Source: Sva-07 sp041685755
Lineage (GTDB): Bacteria > Actinomycetota > Acidimicrobiia > Acidimicrobiales > Ilumatobacteraceae
Assembly (NCBI GenBank): GCA_041685755.1
Contig: JAWLFC010000007.1
Span: 1 to 62,557 of the forward strand
Length of the DNA stretch: 62,557 nucleotides
Direction of reading: 5' to 3'
In this document: one piece after another, positions 15,936 to 28,266 of the stretch
Position numbering within the stretch: the stretch's first letter is position 1
How the letters are laid out: the number at the start of each line of letters is the position of its first letter
The notes under the pieces: generated by a model
The model's input: only the letters and a program-made list of their open reading frames with translations
Database searches by the model: none
What the model was told of the DNA's origin: nothing
Translations under genes and position numbers: made by a program

Positions 15936-16247
15936 TCAGTCGGCGAGCAGTTCGAGCAGCTTCGCCTTCTGCTGGGCACCGAGGCCCTGCACCCGACGGT
16001 TGTCGGCGATGTCGACGTCGTCCATGATCTTGCGGGCCTTCACCTTGCCCACGCCGGGCAGTGACTCGAGCAGAGACACCACCTTGAGCTTGCCGACGTT
16101 GTCGTCGTCGGAGGACAAGGCGTCGGTGAGGGTCATCGAGCCCATCTTGAGTCGGGCCTTGATCTCGGCGCGAGCGGCCCGGGCCTCGGCCGCCTTCGCC
16201 AGTGCCGCCGTTCGTTGTTCGGGGGTCAGCTGTGGGGGAGTCGCCAT
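15936..16247 (-). CDS. mihF: integration host factor, actinobacterial type
   Basis: mIHF is a nucleoid-associated DNA-bending protein unrelated to E. coli IHF. The 103 residues contain a long N-terminal helix (RTAALAKAAEARAARAEIKARLK) and the helix-two-turn-helix LESLPGVGKVKARKIMDDVDI that grips DNA, then RRVQGLGAQQKAKL. A TAGCTT hexamer six bases before the ATG suggests a leaderless promoter inside the pyr–gmk block. This would let a growth-linked nucleoid protein be expressed apart from pyrimidine control. Confidence 0.95.
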   Translation of the reverse strand: MATPPQLTPEQRTAALAKAAEARAARAEIKARLKMGSMTLTDALSSDDDNVGKLKVVSLLESLPGVGKVKARKIMDDVDIADNRRVQGLGAQQKAKLLELLAD

Positions 16248-16251
16248 CCGG

Positions 16252-17156
16252 TCAAGCTAGCGCAGCGATGTCGATGACGCGGGTCAATCCCCTGCTCACG
16301 GCCCATTCCACGAGTTCGTCCTGCACGCGCGCCGCCGCCCGGGGGTCGGCGAAGGTCGCGGTGCCGACCTGGACCGCCGATGCGCCGGCGAGCAGCAGTT
16401 CGACGGCGTCCCACCCCGAGGCGACCCCGCCGACACCGACGATCGGCACCGCGGGCATCGCCTGGTGCACGTCGTGGACCGCCCTGACCGCCACCGGGTG
16501 AATGGCGCGACCGGACAGGCCCCCACCACCGGCGCCGAGCGTCGGCCGCAGCGTCGAGGGGTCATAGCCCAGCCCCAGCAGCGTGTTGATGCAGGTCAAC
16601 GCCTCGGCGCCGGCGTCGACCACGGCCTCGGCGACGTCGACGATGCGGTCGGTGTTCGCACTCAGCTTCGCCCAACGTGGGCGCCCGCAGGCCCCGGTGG
16701 CGGCGACGACCTCGGCCGACAGTGCGGCGTCGTGGGCGAAGATCGAACCCCGTCCCTCGAGGTTCGGGCACGACAGGTTGACCTCGACCGCGACGACGCC
16801 GGCGGGTGCAGCCGCGAGCTGCTCGGCGGCGAGCGCATAGTCGTCGACCGAGCGACCCCAGATGCTCGCGACCACCGTGGCGCCCGTTGCCAGGAGATCG
16901 CCGACGACGTGGTCGAGCCAGTACTCGACACCGGGACCCTGCAGGCCGACGGCGTTCATCATCCCCTGCGGAGTCGGATGCAGTCGAGGCGCCGGGTTAC
17001 CCGGCCACTCGTACGGTGCGAGCGACTTGGTGACGACGGCGCCCAGCGAGGCCAGGTCGAGATGCCCGGCGAGTTCGGTGCCGTACCCGGCCGTGCCCGA
17101 CGCCGTCATCACCGGTGCCGGGAGTTCGACCGAGCCGACCCGTACCCGCGTGTCGA

Positions 17157-17160
<4 letters not shown>
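16252..17160 (-). CDS. pyrD: dihydroorotate dehydrogenase, class 1B-type catalytic subunit
   Basis: PyrD oxidises dihydroorotate to orotate. The 302-residue flavoprotein has the FMN-binding TIM-barrel signatures MTASGTAGYG and NAVGLQGPG, and the catalytic-cysteine loop NLSCPNLEGRG; class 2 enzymes have Ser there. Class 1B enzymes normally work with the FeS/FAD subunit PyrK, but no pyrK adjoins. The GTG start overlaps the carB stop (GTGA). Electron acceptor and partner are therefore open. Confidence 0.92.
16254..16259 (-). promoter_or_regulatory. -10 element TAGCTT before mihF
   Basis: TAGCTT on the minus strand, within the last codons of pyrD, stands six bases before the mihF ATG. It fits the leaderless pattern seen through the window. 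Confidence 0.45.
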
Positions 17161-20476
<3,316 letters not shown>

Positions 20477-20477
<1 letters not shown>

Positions 20478-21580
20478 CAGCTGGCTCCCTGGTGGGCGGC
20501 GCCGCGGTCCATGAGTTCGGCGAACTCGTCGAACAGGTAGTGCGAGTCGTGGGGGCCGGGGTTGGCCTCGGGGTGGTGTTGCACGCTGAAGGCGAGCTCG
20601 CCCGTGATCTCGAGGCCCTCGCAGACGCCGTCGTTGAGGTTGACGTGGGTCATCGTCGCCTTGCCCGACAGCGAGTCGGCGTCGACGGCGAAGTTGTGGT
20701 TCTGGCTGGTGATCTCGACCCTGCCGGTGGCGATGTTGCGCACCGGGTGGTTGCCGCCGTGGTGGCCGAAGGGCAGCTTGACGGTGCCGGCACCGATCGC
20801 CCTGCCGAGCAGCTGGTGTCCGAGGCAGATGCCGAAGATCGGCACCCGGCCGAGCAGACCCCGGATCGTCTCGACGCCGTCGTCGACCATGGCGGGGTCG
20901 CCGGGGCCGTTGGAGAGGAACACGCCGCTCGGCGAGCGGGCGAGGATGTCGGCGGCGCTCGTGGTGGCGGGGACGACCTCGACGGTGCCGAAGCGGGAGA
21001 GGTTGACGGCGATGTTGCGCTTCATGCCGAAGTCGACGGCGACGATGTGCCGGCGATTGTCGGGGTCGAGTGCGGCGACCGTGTACGGCTCGTCGACGGT
21101 GACCTGGCCGACGAGGTCGACGCCGTCGGTGCCGGGTTCGGCTGCGGCGGCGGCCGCGAGTTCGTCGTCGCTCACGGATCCGAACGCGCCGGGCATGGCG
21201 CCGGTGTCGCGCAGGATCCGGGTGAGGCGACGGGTGTCGATCCCGGCGATGCCGGGCACGCCGTACCGCTCGAGCATGGCGTCGAGGCTCGACTCGGCTC
21301 GTTGGTTGCTGTAGCGGCGAGCCAGTTCGCGCACCACGACGCCGCGGCAGAACGTGCCCCGCGACTCGAAGTCGGCGGTGTTGGTGCCGTAGTTGCCGAT
21401 GTGGGGGTTGGTGAAGGTGATGATCTGGCCGGCGTAGCTCGGGTCGGTGATCACTTCCTGGTAGCCGGAGAGCACCGTGTTGAACACGACCTCGCCGGTC
21501 GCGATCGGCCGCTCGGCGCCGATCAGCTCGCCCTCGAACACGCTGCCGTCGGCCAGCACCAGCGCTCCCTCGCGGATCAT
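20477..21580 (-). CDS. carA: carbamoyl-phosphate synthase small (glutaminase) subunit
   Basis: CarA hydrolyses glutamine and feeds ammonia to CarB. The class I amidotransferase half has the nucleophile in GICLGHQLLG and the His-Glu pair in VQHHPEANPGP; the N-terminal half has FNTVLSGYQEVITDPSYAGQ. I chose the ATG at 21580 (MIREGALVLADGS, 367 residues) because it fits the family N-terminus and overlaps a short upstream ORF stop as ATGA. An ATG at 21616 would add 12 residues but falls inside a TAGAAT hexamer. It follows pyrC by about 55 bases, the largest gap inside the pyr operon. Confidence 0.94.
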
Positions 21581-21606
21581 CGTCGGGCCTCGTCGGGTTT
21601 CTGCAT
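21577..21606 (-). other. possible nine-codon leader ORF before carA
   Basis: The ORF reads MQKPDEARR and its TGA overlaps the carA ATG (ATGA). Its ATG lies eight bases after TAGAAT, so it could begin a leaderless transcript. It ends in two CGA arginine codons, suggestive because CarAB feeds arginine synthesis. It is too short to be proven by sequence. An in-frame longer form starts at the pyrC stop. Confidence 0.3.
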
Positions 21607-21614
21607 ATTCATCC

Positions 21615-21620
21615 ATTCTA
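21615..21620 (-). promoter_or_regulatory. -10 element TAGAAT between pyrC and carA
   Basis: TAGAAT lies in an AT-rich patch of about 40 bases (21600–21640) in otherwise GC-rich DNA. It could be an internal promoter giving carAB expression outside PyrR control. Confidence 0.45.
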
Positions 21621-21635
21621 GCGCATGATCATTCA

Positions 21636-22919
21636 TCATCGTACCGCGGTTGCGTCGACGACCACGGGGCGACCGTCGAGGATCGTGTGGAGGACCCGAC
21701 CGCGCAGCGCCACCCCGACATAGGGCGTGTTGCGGCTCTTGCTGGCGAGGCGAGCGGGCACGACCTCCCATGCGTGATCGGGGTCGAACACGGTGAGGTT
21801 CGCCGGCTCGCCGGGCTCGATCGGGCGGCCGTGCCGATCGTCGAGGCCGCCGATCGCAGCCGGCTTCCACGACAGCGCTGCGACCACGTCGGCGAGCGGC
21901 ATGTCGAGATGTGCGAGCGCCACCCCGAGCGCCGTCTCCAGGCCCAGCATGCCCGGCGGCGCGTCGGCGAGGGGTTGCTCCTTGGTCTCGGGGGCGTGGG
22001 GGGCGTGGTCGGTGGCGATGGCATCGATCGTGCCGTCGGCGAGGCCGGCGCGGATGGCGGCGATGTCTGCCGAGGTCCGCAGCGGCGGGGTCACCTTGTA
22101 GAGCGCGTCGTAGCTGGCCAGGCGTTCGTCGGTCAGGCTGAAGTGGTGCGGCGTCGCCTCGGCGGTGACCGGCAGGCCATCGGCCTTGGCGGCGCGGACC
22201 AACTCGACGCTCCTCGCCGTCGACAGGTGCAGGAAGTGCATGCCCACGCCGGTGAGGCGGACGAGTTCGATGTCGCGGTGCAGCATCAGTTCCTCGGCGA
22301 TCGCCGGCCAACCGGGCAGGCCGAGGCGGCTGCAGCAGTCGCCCTCGTGCATCACCGCTCCCCCGGTGAGGCGTTCGACCTCGCAGTGCTGGGCGAGCGT
22401 GATCCCGAGGCCGTCGGCGTACTCGAGCGCCCGGCGCATCAGGAGCGGATCCTGCACGCCGTTGCCGTCATCGGTGAACAGCACGACGCCGGCGTCGGCC
22501 AGCTCGGCGAACGGCGTCAGCGTCTCACCCGCCCGGCCGATCGTGATCGACCCCGACGGCCGCACGTCGCAGAGGCCGGCGCGCTCGCCCTGACGGCGCA
22601 CGAACTCGACCACCTCGACCGAGTCCTGCGTCGGATCGGTGTTCGGCATGGCGACGACCGCCGTGAACCCGCCGAGCGCGGCGGCACGCGACCCGGTCTC
22701 GATCGTCTCGGCCTCCTCCCTGCCCGGTTCGCGCAGGTGGACGTGCAGGTCGACGAACCCGGGGCTCAGGACGCACCCGGCGGCGTCGATCACCTGGTCC
22801 CCGTCGACCGGCGCCAGCGCGTCGGCGACCTCGGCGACCGAGTCGCCCTCGACGCGCACGTCGTTGCGACGCTCGCCGGTGCGGTCGATGATCCGGGCGC
22901 CGGTGATCAGCAGGCTCAT
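21636..22919 (-). CDS. pyrC: dihydroorotase
   Basis: PyrC closes N-carbamoyl-aspartate to dihydroorotate. The 427-residue class I amidohydrolase has the metal motif DLHVHLREPG, AMPNTDPT, and the late DAIATDHAPHAPETK segment with metal-binding residues. The ATG overlaps the pyrB stop (ATGA). It sits in the order pyrR-B-C-carA-carB-pyrD. Confidence 0.97.
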   Translation of the reverse strand: MSLLITGARIIDRTGERRNDVRVEGDSVAEVADALAPVDGDQVIDAAGCVLSPGFVDLHVHLREPGREEAETIETGSRAAALGGFTAVVAMPNTDPTQDSVEVVEFVRRQGERAGLCDVRPSGSITIGRAGETLTPFAELADAGVVLFTDDGNGVQDPLLMRRALEYADGLGITLAQHCEVERLTGGAVMHEGDCCSRLGLPGWPAIAEELMLHRDIELVRLTGVGMHFLHLSTARSVELVRAAKADGLPVTAEATPHHFSLTDERLASYDALYKVTPPLRTSADIAAIRAGLADGTIDAIATDHAPHAPETKEQPLADAPPGMLGLETALGVALAHLDMPLADVVAALSWKPAAIGGLDDRHGRPIEPGEPANLTVFDPDHAWEVVPARLASKSRNTPYVGVALRGRVLHTILDGRPVVVDATAVR

Positions 22920-23902
22920 GCGGTGACTCCGTGCAGTTCGGGGGGCAACGTGGTGGCGGCGAGCGGGCCTGCGCCGAGCAGGTCGAACAGCACGGCCATC
23001 CGCACGGCGATGCCGTTGGTGACCTGCTGGGTGATCACCGCGCCGGGCAGCTCGGCGGGATCGACGGCGATCTCGACGCCGCGGTTCATCGGACCGGGAT
23101 GCATGACGAGGGCCTGCGGGGCGAGGCGGGCGGCGCGCTCGGGCGTGAGCCCGAAGCGGGCGGTGTATTCGCGCAGGTCGGGGACGAGTGCCTCGTTCAT
23201 CCGCTCGCGCTGCATCCGCAGGAGGTAGAGCACGTCCAGCTCACCGTGGATGCCGTCGATCACCTCGTCGAGGCGGTCGGTGACGGCATCGGCGAATCGA
23301 TCGCCGACGTCGGGAGGCAGCAGTGTCCGCGGCGCGACCACGGTGACGTGGGCACCGAGCAGCCGGAAGGCCGCGATCGTGCTGCGAGCGACACGACTGT
23401 GCTTGACGTCGCCGACCATCGCGACCCGCAGACCCTCCAACCCGCCCTGCCGGGCGAGGGCGGTGCGGACGGTGTAGGCGTCGAGCAGGGCCTGGGTCGG
23501 ATGGGCGTGCCAGCCGTCGCCGGCATTGATCACGCTGGCGGTCGTCCAGTTGGTGATGAGCTGTGGGGTACCGCTGGCGCGGTGGCGGATCACGAACGCG
23601 TCGACCCCCATGGCGGCGATCGTCTCGATGGTGTCGCGCAGGCTCTCACCCTTGTTGAGGCTCGACTGTGACGCCGCGAACGTCATCGTGTCGGCCGAGA
23701 GTCGCTTCGCTGCCGTCTCGAAGCTCAAGCGGGTGCGGGTCGAGTCCTCGAAGAACACGCTGCACACGGTCTTGCCGCGCAGCGCCGGCACCTTGGGGTT
23801 CGGCCGACGGTTGACCTCGGCCATGTGGTCGGCGAGGTCGAGCAGGTGCAGCATCCCGTCGGCGCCGAGGTCGTCGATCGTCAGGAGCGAGCGAGCAGTC
23901 AC
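22916..23902 (-). CDS. pyrB: aspartate carbamoyltransferase catalytic subunit
   Basis: PyrB condenses carbamoyl phosphate with aspartate. The 328 residues carry the carbamoyl-phosphate loop FEDSTRTRLSFE, HPTQALLDAYT, and VMHPGPMNRGVE. There is no pyrI regulatory gene, as is usual in actinobacteria. The GTG start overlaps the pyrR stop (GTGA), so it should share PyrR control. Confidence 0.97.
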   Translation of the reverse strand: MTARSLLTIDDLGADGMLHLLDLADHMAEVNRRPNPKVPALRGKTVCSVFFEDSTRTRLSFETAAKRLSADTMTFAASQSSLNKGESLRDTIETIAAMGVDAFVIRHRASGTPQLITNWTTASVINAGDGWHAHPTQALLDAYTVRTALARQGGLEGLRVAMVGDVKHSRVARSTIAAFRLLGAHVTVVAPRTLLPPDVGDRFADAVTDRLDEVIDGIHGELDVLYLLRMQRERMNEALVPDLREYTARFGLTPERAARLAPQALVMHPGPMNRGVEIAVDPAELPGAVITQQVTNGIAVRMAVLFDLLGAGPLAATTLPPELHGVTA

Positions 23903-24453
23903 GATTCCACCGACCCGATCGTCACGCCGTCGGCGGTGGCGGCGACATCCTCCTCGGCGCTCGTCGGCAGGTTCTTGCCGACGAAGTCGGGGCGGATCGG
24001 CAATTCGCGATGGCCCCGGTCGACGAGTACGGCGAGCTGGACCGCGCGGGGCCGGCCGTAGTCGGCGACGGCATCGAGCGCGGCGCGTACGGTGCGGCCC
24101 GTGTACAGCACGTCGTCGACCAGCACGACCGTGGCCCCGTCGACGTCGAAGTTCAGTTCGCTGACGGCCCCCGGGGCGACCGGACGCAGGCCGATGTCGT
24201 CTCGGTAGAGGCTGGCGTCGACCGAGCCGACCGGAATGCCGACCCGAATGCCGCCGGGAGCACCGTTCGGGTTGGAGGAGTCGATGCGGGCGATCTCGGC
24301 GCCGAGCCGTTCGGCGAGCCACACCCCGCCCTGCTGGATGCCGATGAGGACCACTCCGTCGAGGCCCCGGTTCCGCTCGATGATCTCGTGGGCCATCCGG
24401 GTGATCGCCCGGCGGACGTCGTCGGGCCCGAGGACCCGCTTCTCAGCAACCAT
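23899..24453 (-). CDS. pyrR: PyrR pyrimidine operon regulator / uracil phosphoribosyltransferase
   Basis: PyrR binds pyr mRNA when UMP is plentiful and can also act as a uracil phosphoribosyltransferase. The 184 residues show the PRPP loop VVLVDDVLYTGRTVRAAL (about 100–117), the IGIQQGGVWLAERL opening, and the C-terminal hood. It leads the pyr operon. The ATG at 24453 follows a GGAGGAG ribosome site, and the hairpin just before that site carries a PyrR-type loop. Confidence 0.95.
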   Translation of the reverse strand: MVAEKRVLGPDDVRRAITRMAHEIIERNRGLDGVVLIGIQQGGVWLAERLGAEIARIDSSNPNGAPGGIRVGIPVGSVDASLYRDDIGLRPVAPGAVSELNFDVDGATVVLVDDVLYTGRTVRAALDAVADYGRPRAVQLAVLVDRGHRELPIRPDFVGKNLPTSAEEDVAATADGVTIGSVES

Positions 24454-24466
24454 GCATCTCCTCCGT

Positions 24467-24486
24467 GCGGGCCTCACGGGACCCGC
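24467..24486 (-). promoter_or_regulatory. candidate PyrR-binding hairpin in the pyrR leader
   Basis: The transcript folds GCGGG/CCCGC around a loop; the span 24470–24483 reads GGUCCCGUGAGGCC. The Bacillus PyrR consensus is ARUCCNGNGAGGYU: only the first and last bases differ, and they form a compensating G:C pair. The hairpin ends three bases before the ribosome site GGAGGAG (24458–24464). PyrR bound here would block translation, as proposed for mycobacteria, rather than act through a terminator, and none is seen. Confidence 0.6.
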
Positions 24487-24502
24487 TTCACGGTGACATC
24501 GG

Positions 24503-24522
24503 ACCGTAGCAGCAACTACCGT
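24503..24522. promoter_or_regulatory. mirrored -10 elements for pyrR and the deacylase
   Basis: The minus strand reads TACGGT at 24503–24508, pointing at the pyrR leader. The plus strand reads TACCGT at 24517–24522, seven bases before the deacylase ATG. With flanks they form an imperfect inverted repeat (24501–24524). The pyrR mRNA would begin near 24496 and keep the whole PyrR hairpin. Confidence 0.5.
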
Positions 24523-24529
24523 CCGAGCA

Positions 24530-26251
24530 ATGCATGACCTCGTGATTCGAGCCGGCCTGGTCGTCGACGGCACCGGAGCGCCGGCGCGCCACGCCCACGT
24601 CGTGGTCGACGACGGGCTGATCACCGCCGTCGTCGATGCCGGGTCGGGCGACGACGTCGGCCCGGCGCGGCGGGTGGTCGACGCCGACGGCCGACTCGTG
24701 ACACCGGGCTGGGTCGACGTCCACACCCACTACGACGGCCAGGCGTCGTGGGACCCGTTCCTCACGCCGTCGTCGTGGCACGGTGTGACCACGGTGGTCA
24801 TGGGCAACTGTGGCGTCGGCTTCGCACCGGCGGCGCCCGACCGCCACGACTGGTTGATCGAGCTGATGGAGGGCGTCGAGGACATTCCCGGCTCGGCGCT
24901 CGCCGAGGGCATCACGTGGGAGTGGGAGTCGTTCGAGGAGTACCTCGACGCCCTCGACGCCCGGCAGTACGCGATCGACGTCGGCGCCCAGGTGGCCCAC
25001 GGACCGGTCCGCGGGTACGTGATGGGTGATCGGGGCGCCGCGAACGAGGCGCCGACGGCGCAGGACATCGCCGCGATGTCGGAGATCGTCGAGCGGGGTC
25101 TGCGCGCCGGTGCGCTCGGGTTCTCGACCTCGCGGACGCCGATCCACCGGTCGAAGTCGGGCGAGTTGGTCCCGGGGACCCATGCGACGAGCGACGAGTT
25201 GTTCGGCATCGCCGACGCGCTGGCCCGCGCCGGCCACGGCGTGTTCCAGTTCGCTCCCGACCATGCGCTGGTGCCTCGCGACGAGTGGCCCTGGATGCAG
25301 GAGCTCGCCCGGCGCACGGGCCGGACGGTCAGCGTCAACCTCAACCAGCCCGACGAGGCCCCCGACCTCTGGCGCGAGGTCCTTGCACTGCTCGACGAGG
25401 CCCGGGCCGACGGCCTCCCGATCGTCGCCCAGGTGGCCGGGCGCAACGTCGGGCTGCTGATGTGCCTCGAGGGCAGCTTCAACCCGCTCGACTTCCATCC
25501 CGCCTACGCCCCGATCGCCGGGCTGCCACTCGCCGAGCGCGTCGCCGCCCTGCGAGACCCCGAACTCCGGGAGCGTCTCGCCGAGTCGCCCGGGCCCGAC
25601 AGCCTGTTCGACAAGGTCGTCGCCTCGCGGCTCGACCGGTGGTGGCCCGTCGCCGACGGCGACATCGACTACGAACCCTCGGCCGACGACTCGATCGCCG
25701 CCGTCGCCGTCCGTACCGGACGCCCACCGATGGAGCTGATCCTCGACCAACTGACCGCTCACGACGGCCACGGCATGATCCTGACCCCGTTCTTCAACTA
25801 CGCGTACGGCGACCTCTCGTTCACCTACGAAGCCCATCGGCACCCCGGCACCCGGATGGGTCTCGCCGACGCCGGCGCCCACTGCGGTGTGATCTGCGAC
25901 GGTGGCACGCCGACGTTCATGCTCACCCACTGGACCCGCGACCGCTCACGAGGCCCCAGGCTGGGGCTCGAGCACGTCGTGAACCGCCAGACGCGCCAGA
26001 CCGCCGAGCTGTACGGCCTCGGCGACCGGGGCGCTCTTCGTCCCGGGCTGCGCGCCGACATCAACGTGATCGACTACGACCGCCTCACGTTCGAGCCGCC
26101 GCGGATGGCCCACGACCTGCCCGGCGGTGCCCGGCGGCTCGTGCAGAAGGCCGACGGCTACGACGCCACGTTCGTCGCCGGTGTGCAGACCGTCGACCAC
26201 GACGAGTTCACCGGCGACCTGCCCGGCCGACTGGTCCGCGGCCCGCGCTGA
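24530..26251 (+). CDS. N-acyl-D-amino-acid deacylase family amidohydrolase
   Basis: The 573-residue protein belongs to the D-aminoacylase branch of the amidohydrolase superfamily. It has a beta-sandwich start (DLVIRAGLVVDGTGAP), the metal motif GWVDVHTHYDGQASWDP (about 63–79), the GNCGVGFAP loop with a conserved Cys, and a late GLADAGAHCG metal Asp. Members hydrolyse N-acyl-D-amino acids or related amides; the substrate is unknown. The ATG is seven bases after TACCGT and appears leaderless. It is divergent from pyrR, which may be chance, and directly abuts the convergent DUF2079 gene. Confidence 0.85.
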   Translation: MHDLVIRAGLVVDGTGAPARHAHVVVDDGLITAVVDAGSGDDVGPARRVVDADGRLVTPGWVDVHTHYDGQASWDPFLTPSSWHGVTTVVMGNCGVGFAPAAPDRHDWLIELMEGVEDIPGSALAEGITWEWESFEEYLDALDARQYAIDVGAQVAHGPVRGYVMGDRGAANEAPTAQDIAAMSEIVERGLRAGALGFSTSRTPIHRSKSGELVPGTHATSDELFGIADALARAGHGVFQFAPDHALVPRDEWPWMQELARRTGRTVSVNLNQPDEAPDLWREVLALLDEARADGLPIVAQVAGRNVGLLMCLEGSFNPLDFHPAYAPIAGLPLAERVAALRDPELRERLAESPGPDSLFDKVVASRLDRWWPVADGDIDYEPSADDSIAAVAVRTGRPPMELILDQLTAHDGHGMILTPFFNYAYGDLSFTYEAHRHPGTRMGLADAGAHCGVICDGGTPTFMLTHWTRDRSRGPRLGLEHVVNRQTRQTAELYGLGDRGALRPGLRADINVIDYDRLTFEPPRMAHDLPGGARRLVQKADGYDATFVAGVQTVDHDEFTGDLPGRLVRGPR

Positions 26252-27832
26252 TCAGCCCGGCAGGGCGACGTCCGGGTCGCGTTCGTACAGCACCCAGAAG
26301 CGGTTCCGGCCGACCTCGCTGAACGCGTCGTCGATCGCCGCCCAGTCGTTGCGCAACTGGCGGTCGCGGTCGACGGGCAACATCACGTACTCGACGCGCT
26401 CGGCGCGGTCGTCGAGGCGAGTGCCCTCCAGCGACGCGTCCGGGCCGTAGAGCACCACCCGGAACGGAACCGGGAACTGGTAGATCTCGTGCCGGTACGC
26501 GAGGTGCGGCGTGAGGCGGTAGTTGGCCGACACCACCGCGTCGGCAGGGATCTCGGCGAACAGTTCACGAGCCGACTCGGCGAACGCCGAGTCGGGCCGC
26601 CCGTACCACGAGCCCGACCCGCCGATCGGGGTCGGCGACCACAGCGCCGCCGACGTCACCGACGCCACGGCGAGCAGGCCGAGACTCAACTCGCGCACTG
26701 GGATCCGCAGCGTGCGTCCGCTGAGCGCGAGGGCGTGGGTCCGCATCGCGCCGATCGCGTGGACGGTGCCGATCGTCAGCGCCGGCACGGCGATCAGGCT
26801 GTAGTGGAACTCGATCTGGTACTGGTACCAGAACGTGCTCAAGATGTTCGTGAACAGCACCAGGCCGCTGATCAGCGCCACGTCGGGAAGCCGGGCGAAC
26901 AGCCAGGCGAACGGTGCGGTCATCTGCACCAGGTACCACGGCCGTCCGTCGTCACGCAGGTGGCGGAGCAACGACGTCGGGTTGGTGACAGCGGTGTCGA
27001 TCAGCCCCCAGGGCCCTCCGAACGGGATGCGCCACGTGTTGCGAGTGGGCACCCCGATCAGGCTGCGCATCACGAGCAACATGGCGACCGCCATGAACGC
27101 CAGGCTCCCGAACACGGTCAACAGCCCGATTCGCCGATCCCGTCGCAGCGCCACCCAGATCCCGAGCGGCACGATCACCAACGAGACGTCCTCCTTGACG
27201 ATCAGCGACAGCACGACGAACACGGCGTACATGCGCCACTTGCGCTCCAGCGCGGCGTAGATGGCGAAGCCGACGAAGACGCCGAGGAACGAGTCGGGAT
27301 GGAAGTTCTCGAGGTTGGTCCAGCCGACGGCGGGATGCAGCAGGTACACGCCGGCCCCGATCAGGGCGAGCCACTCCGAACCGAGGCGACGCCGGCCGTA
27401 CAGGAACACCGGGATCGCGCCGGCAGCGATCGCCGCCGACTGCGCGGTGAACATGATCCACGCCCCTGGAGCGACCCAGTAGAGCGGCACGAGGAACAGC
27501 AGGACGAACGAGCTGTGATCGCCGAACAGGTTGCGGCCCATCAGCGTGACGAACGGCGCGTCGAACCGCGACAGCAACCACATCCCCTGGTCGTAGAGCG
27601 CCGAGTCGTACGTCGCCGTGCCGAGGGCGTGGTGGATGTCGAGCGAGCGGACCGAGAAGTACCAGGTCCAGATCAGGACCGCGCCGGCGAGGAACACCTG
27701 CGGCGCCGACGGTGGAGGGATCCGGTGCCACCACCTCGCCGAGCTCCGGGACGGCGACGCGTCCGACGGCCGCGGTTCCGAGCGCGAGTTCGCGTCGGCC
27801 GACCCGTCGGTCAGTTCGACGTCGGCGGACAT
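26252..27832 (-). CDS. DUF2079 family integral membrane protein
   Basis: The 526-residue protein has a Ser/Arg-rich cytoplasmic start, then about ten hydrophobic helices from residue 45. The family hallmark is ATYDSALYDQGMWLL followed by GDHSSFVLLFLVPLYW and WTNLENFHPDSF. It resembles GT-C glycosyltransferases in layout, with a large loop after helix 1, but the family has no proven activity. A soluble C-terminal part (about 420–526) follows the last helix. The gene starts four bases after nusB, and its stop directly faces the deacylase stop. Confidence 0.85.
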   Translation of the reverse strand: MSADVELTDGSADANSRSEPRPSDASPSRSSARWWHRIPPPSAPQVFLAGAVLIWTWYFSVRSLDIHHALGTATYDSALYDQGMWLLSRFDAPFVTLMGRNLFGDHSSFVLLFLVPLYWVAPGAWIMFTAQSAAIAAGAIPVFLYGRRRLGSEWLALIGAGVYLLHPAVGWTNLENFHPDSFLGVFVGFAIYAALERKWRMYAVFVVLSLIVKEDVSLVIVPLGIWVALRRDRRIGLLTVFGSLAFMAVAMLLVMRSLIGVPTRNTWRIPFGGPWGLIDTAVTNPTSLLRHLRDDGRPWYLVQMTAPFAWLFARLPDVALISGLVLFTNILSTFWYQYQIEFHYSLIAVPALTIGTVHAIGAMRTHALALSGRTLRIPVRELSLGLLAVASVTSAALWSPTPIGGSGSWYGRPDSAFAESARELFAEIPADAVVSANYRLTPHLAYRHEIYQFPVPFRVVLYGPDASLEGTRLDDRAERVEYVMLPVDRDRQLRNDWAAIDDAFSEVGRNRFWVLYERDPDVALPG

Positions 27833-27836
27833 CCGA

Positions 27837-28244
27837 TCATGTTCGCAGGTCCTCCACCAGCGCCGACAGCAACCCGTTCACGAATCGCCCGCTGTCGTCG
27901 GTCGAGAAGCGCTTGGCCAACTCGACCGCCTCGTCGATGGCGACGGCGACCGGGATGTCGGGGCGGTGGGCGAGCTCGAAGGCGCCGAGGCGAAGCACGT
28001 TCAGGTCGAGCACGGGCATGCGCGCCAGCGTCCACCCCTTCGCCCGGGCAGCGATGGCGGCGTCGAGTTCGTCGACGTGGTCGTCGACACCGACGACGAG
28101 CAGCGTCGTGAGCTCGTCGGGTTCGAGCACCTGCAGGGCGAGGGCGTCGGCGGGGCTGATGCCCTTCGAGTAGGCCTCGTAGAGCAGGTACAACGCCCGC
28201 TCTCGTGCGTCGGAGCGTTCGTCGGGGCGCGGCATGGCAGCCAT
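27837..28244 (-). CDS. nusB: transcription antitermination factor NusB
   Basis: NusB pairs with S10 (NusE) on boxA RNA to promote rRNA transcription. The 135-residue all-helical protein shows SDARERALYLLYEAY, then VLDLNVLRLGAFEL, PVAVAIDEAVELAKRFS and the closing GRFVNGLLSAL. The ATG at 28244 is used; one at 28235 is also possible. The efp-nusB pairing is conserved across actinobacteria. Confidence 0.95.
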   Translation of the reverse strand: MAAMPRPDERSDARERALYLLYEAYSKGISPADALALQVLEPDELTTLLVVGVDDHVDELDAAIAARAKGWTLARMPVLDLNVLRLGAFELAHRPDIPVAVAIDEAVELAKRFSTDDSGRFVNGLLSALVEDLRT

Positions 28245-28266
28245 GGTCGAAACCCTCGCCTCCCGA

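Noticed and set aside
24501..24524. An RNA hairpin in the pyrR leader formed by the GGACCGTAG/CTACCGTCC repeat
   Set aside because: If the TACGGT hexamer is the pyrR promoter, transcription starts downstream of this repeat and it is not in the mRNA. The repeat is better explained by two mirrored promoter hexamers.
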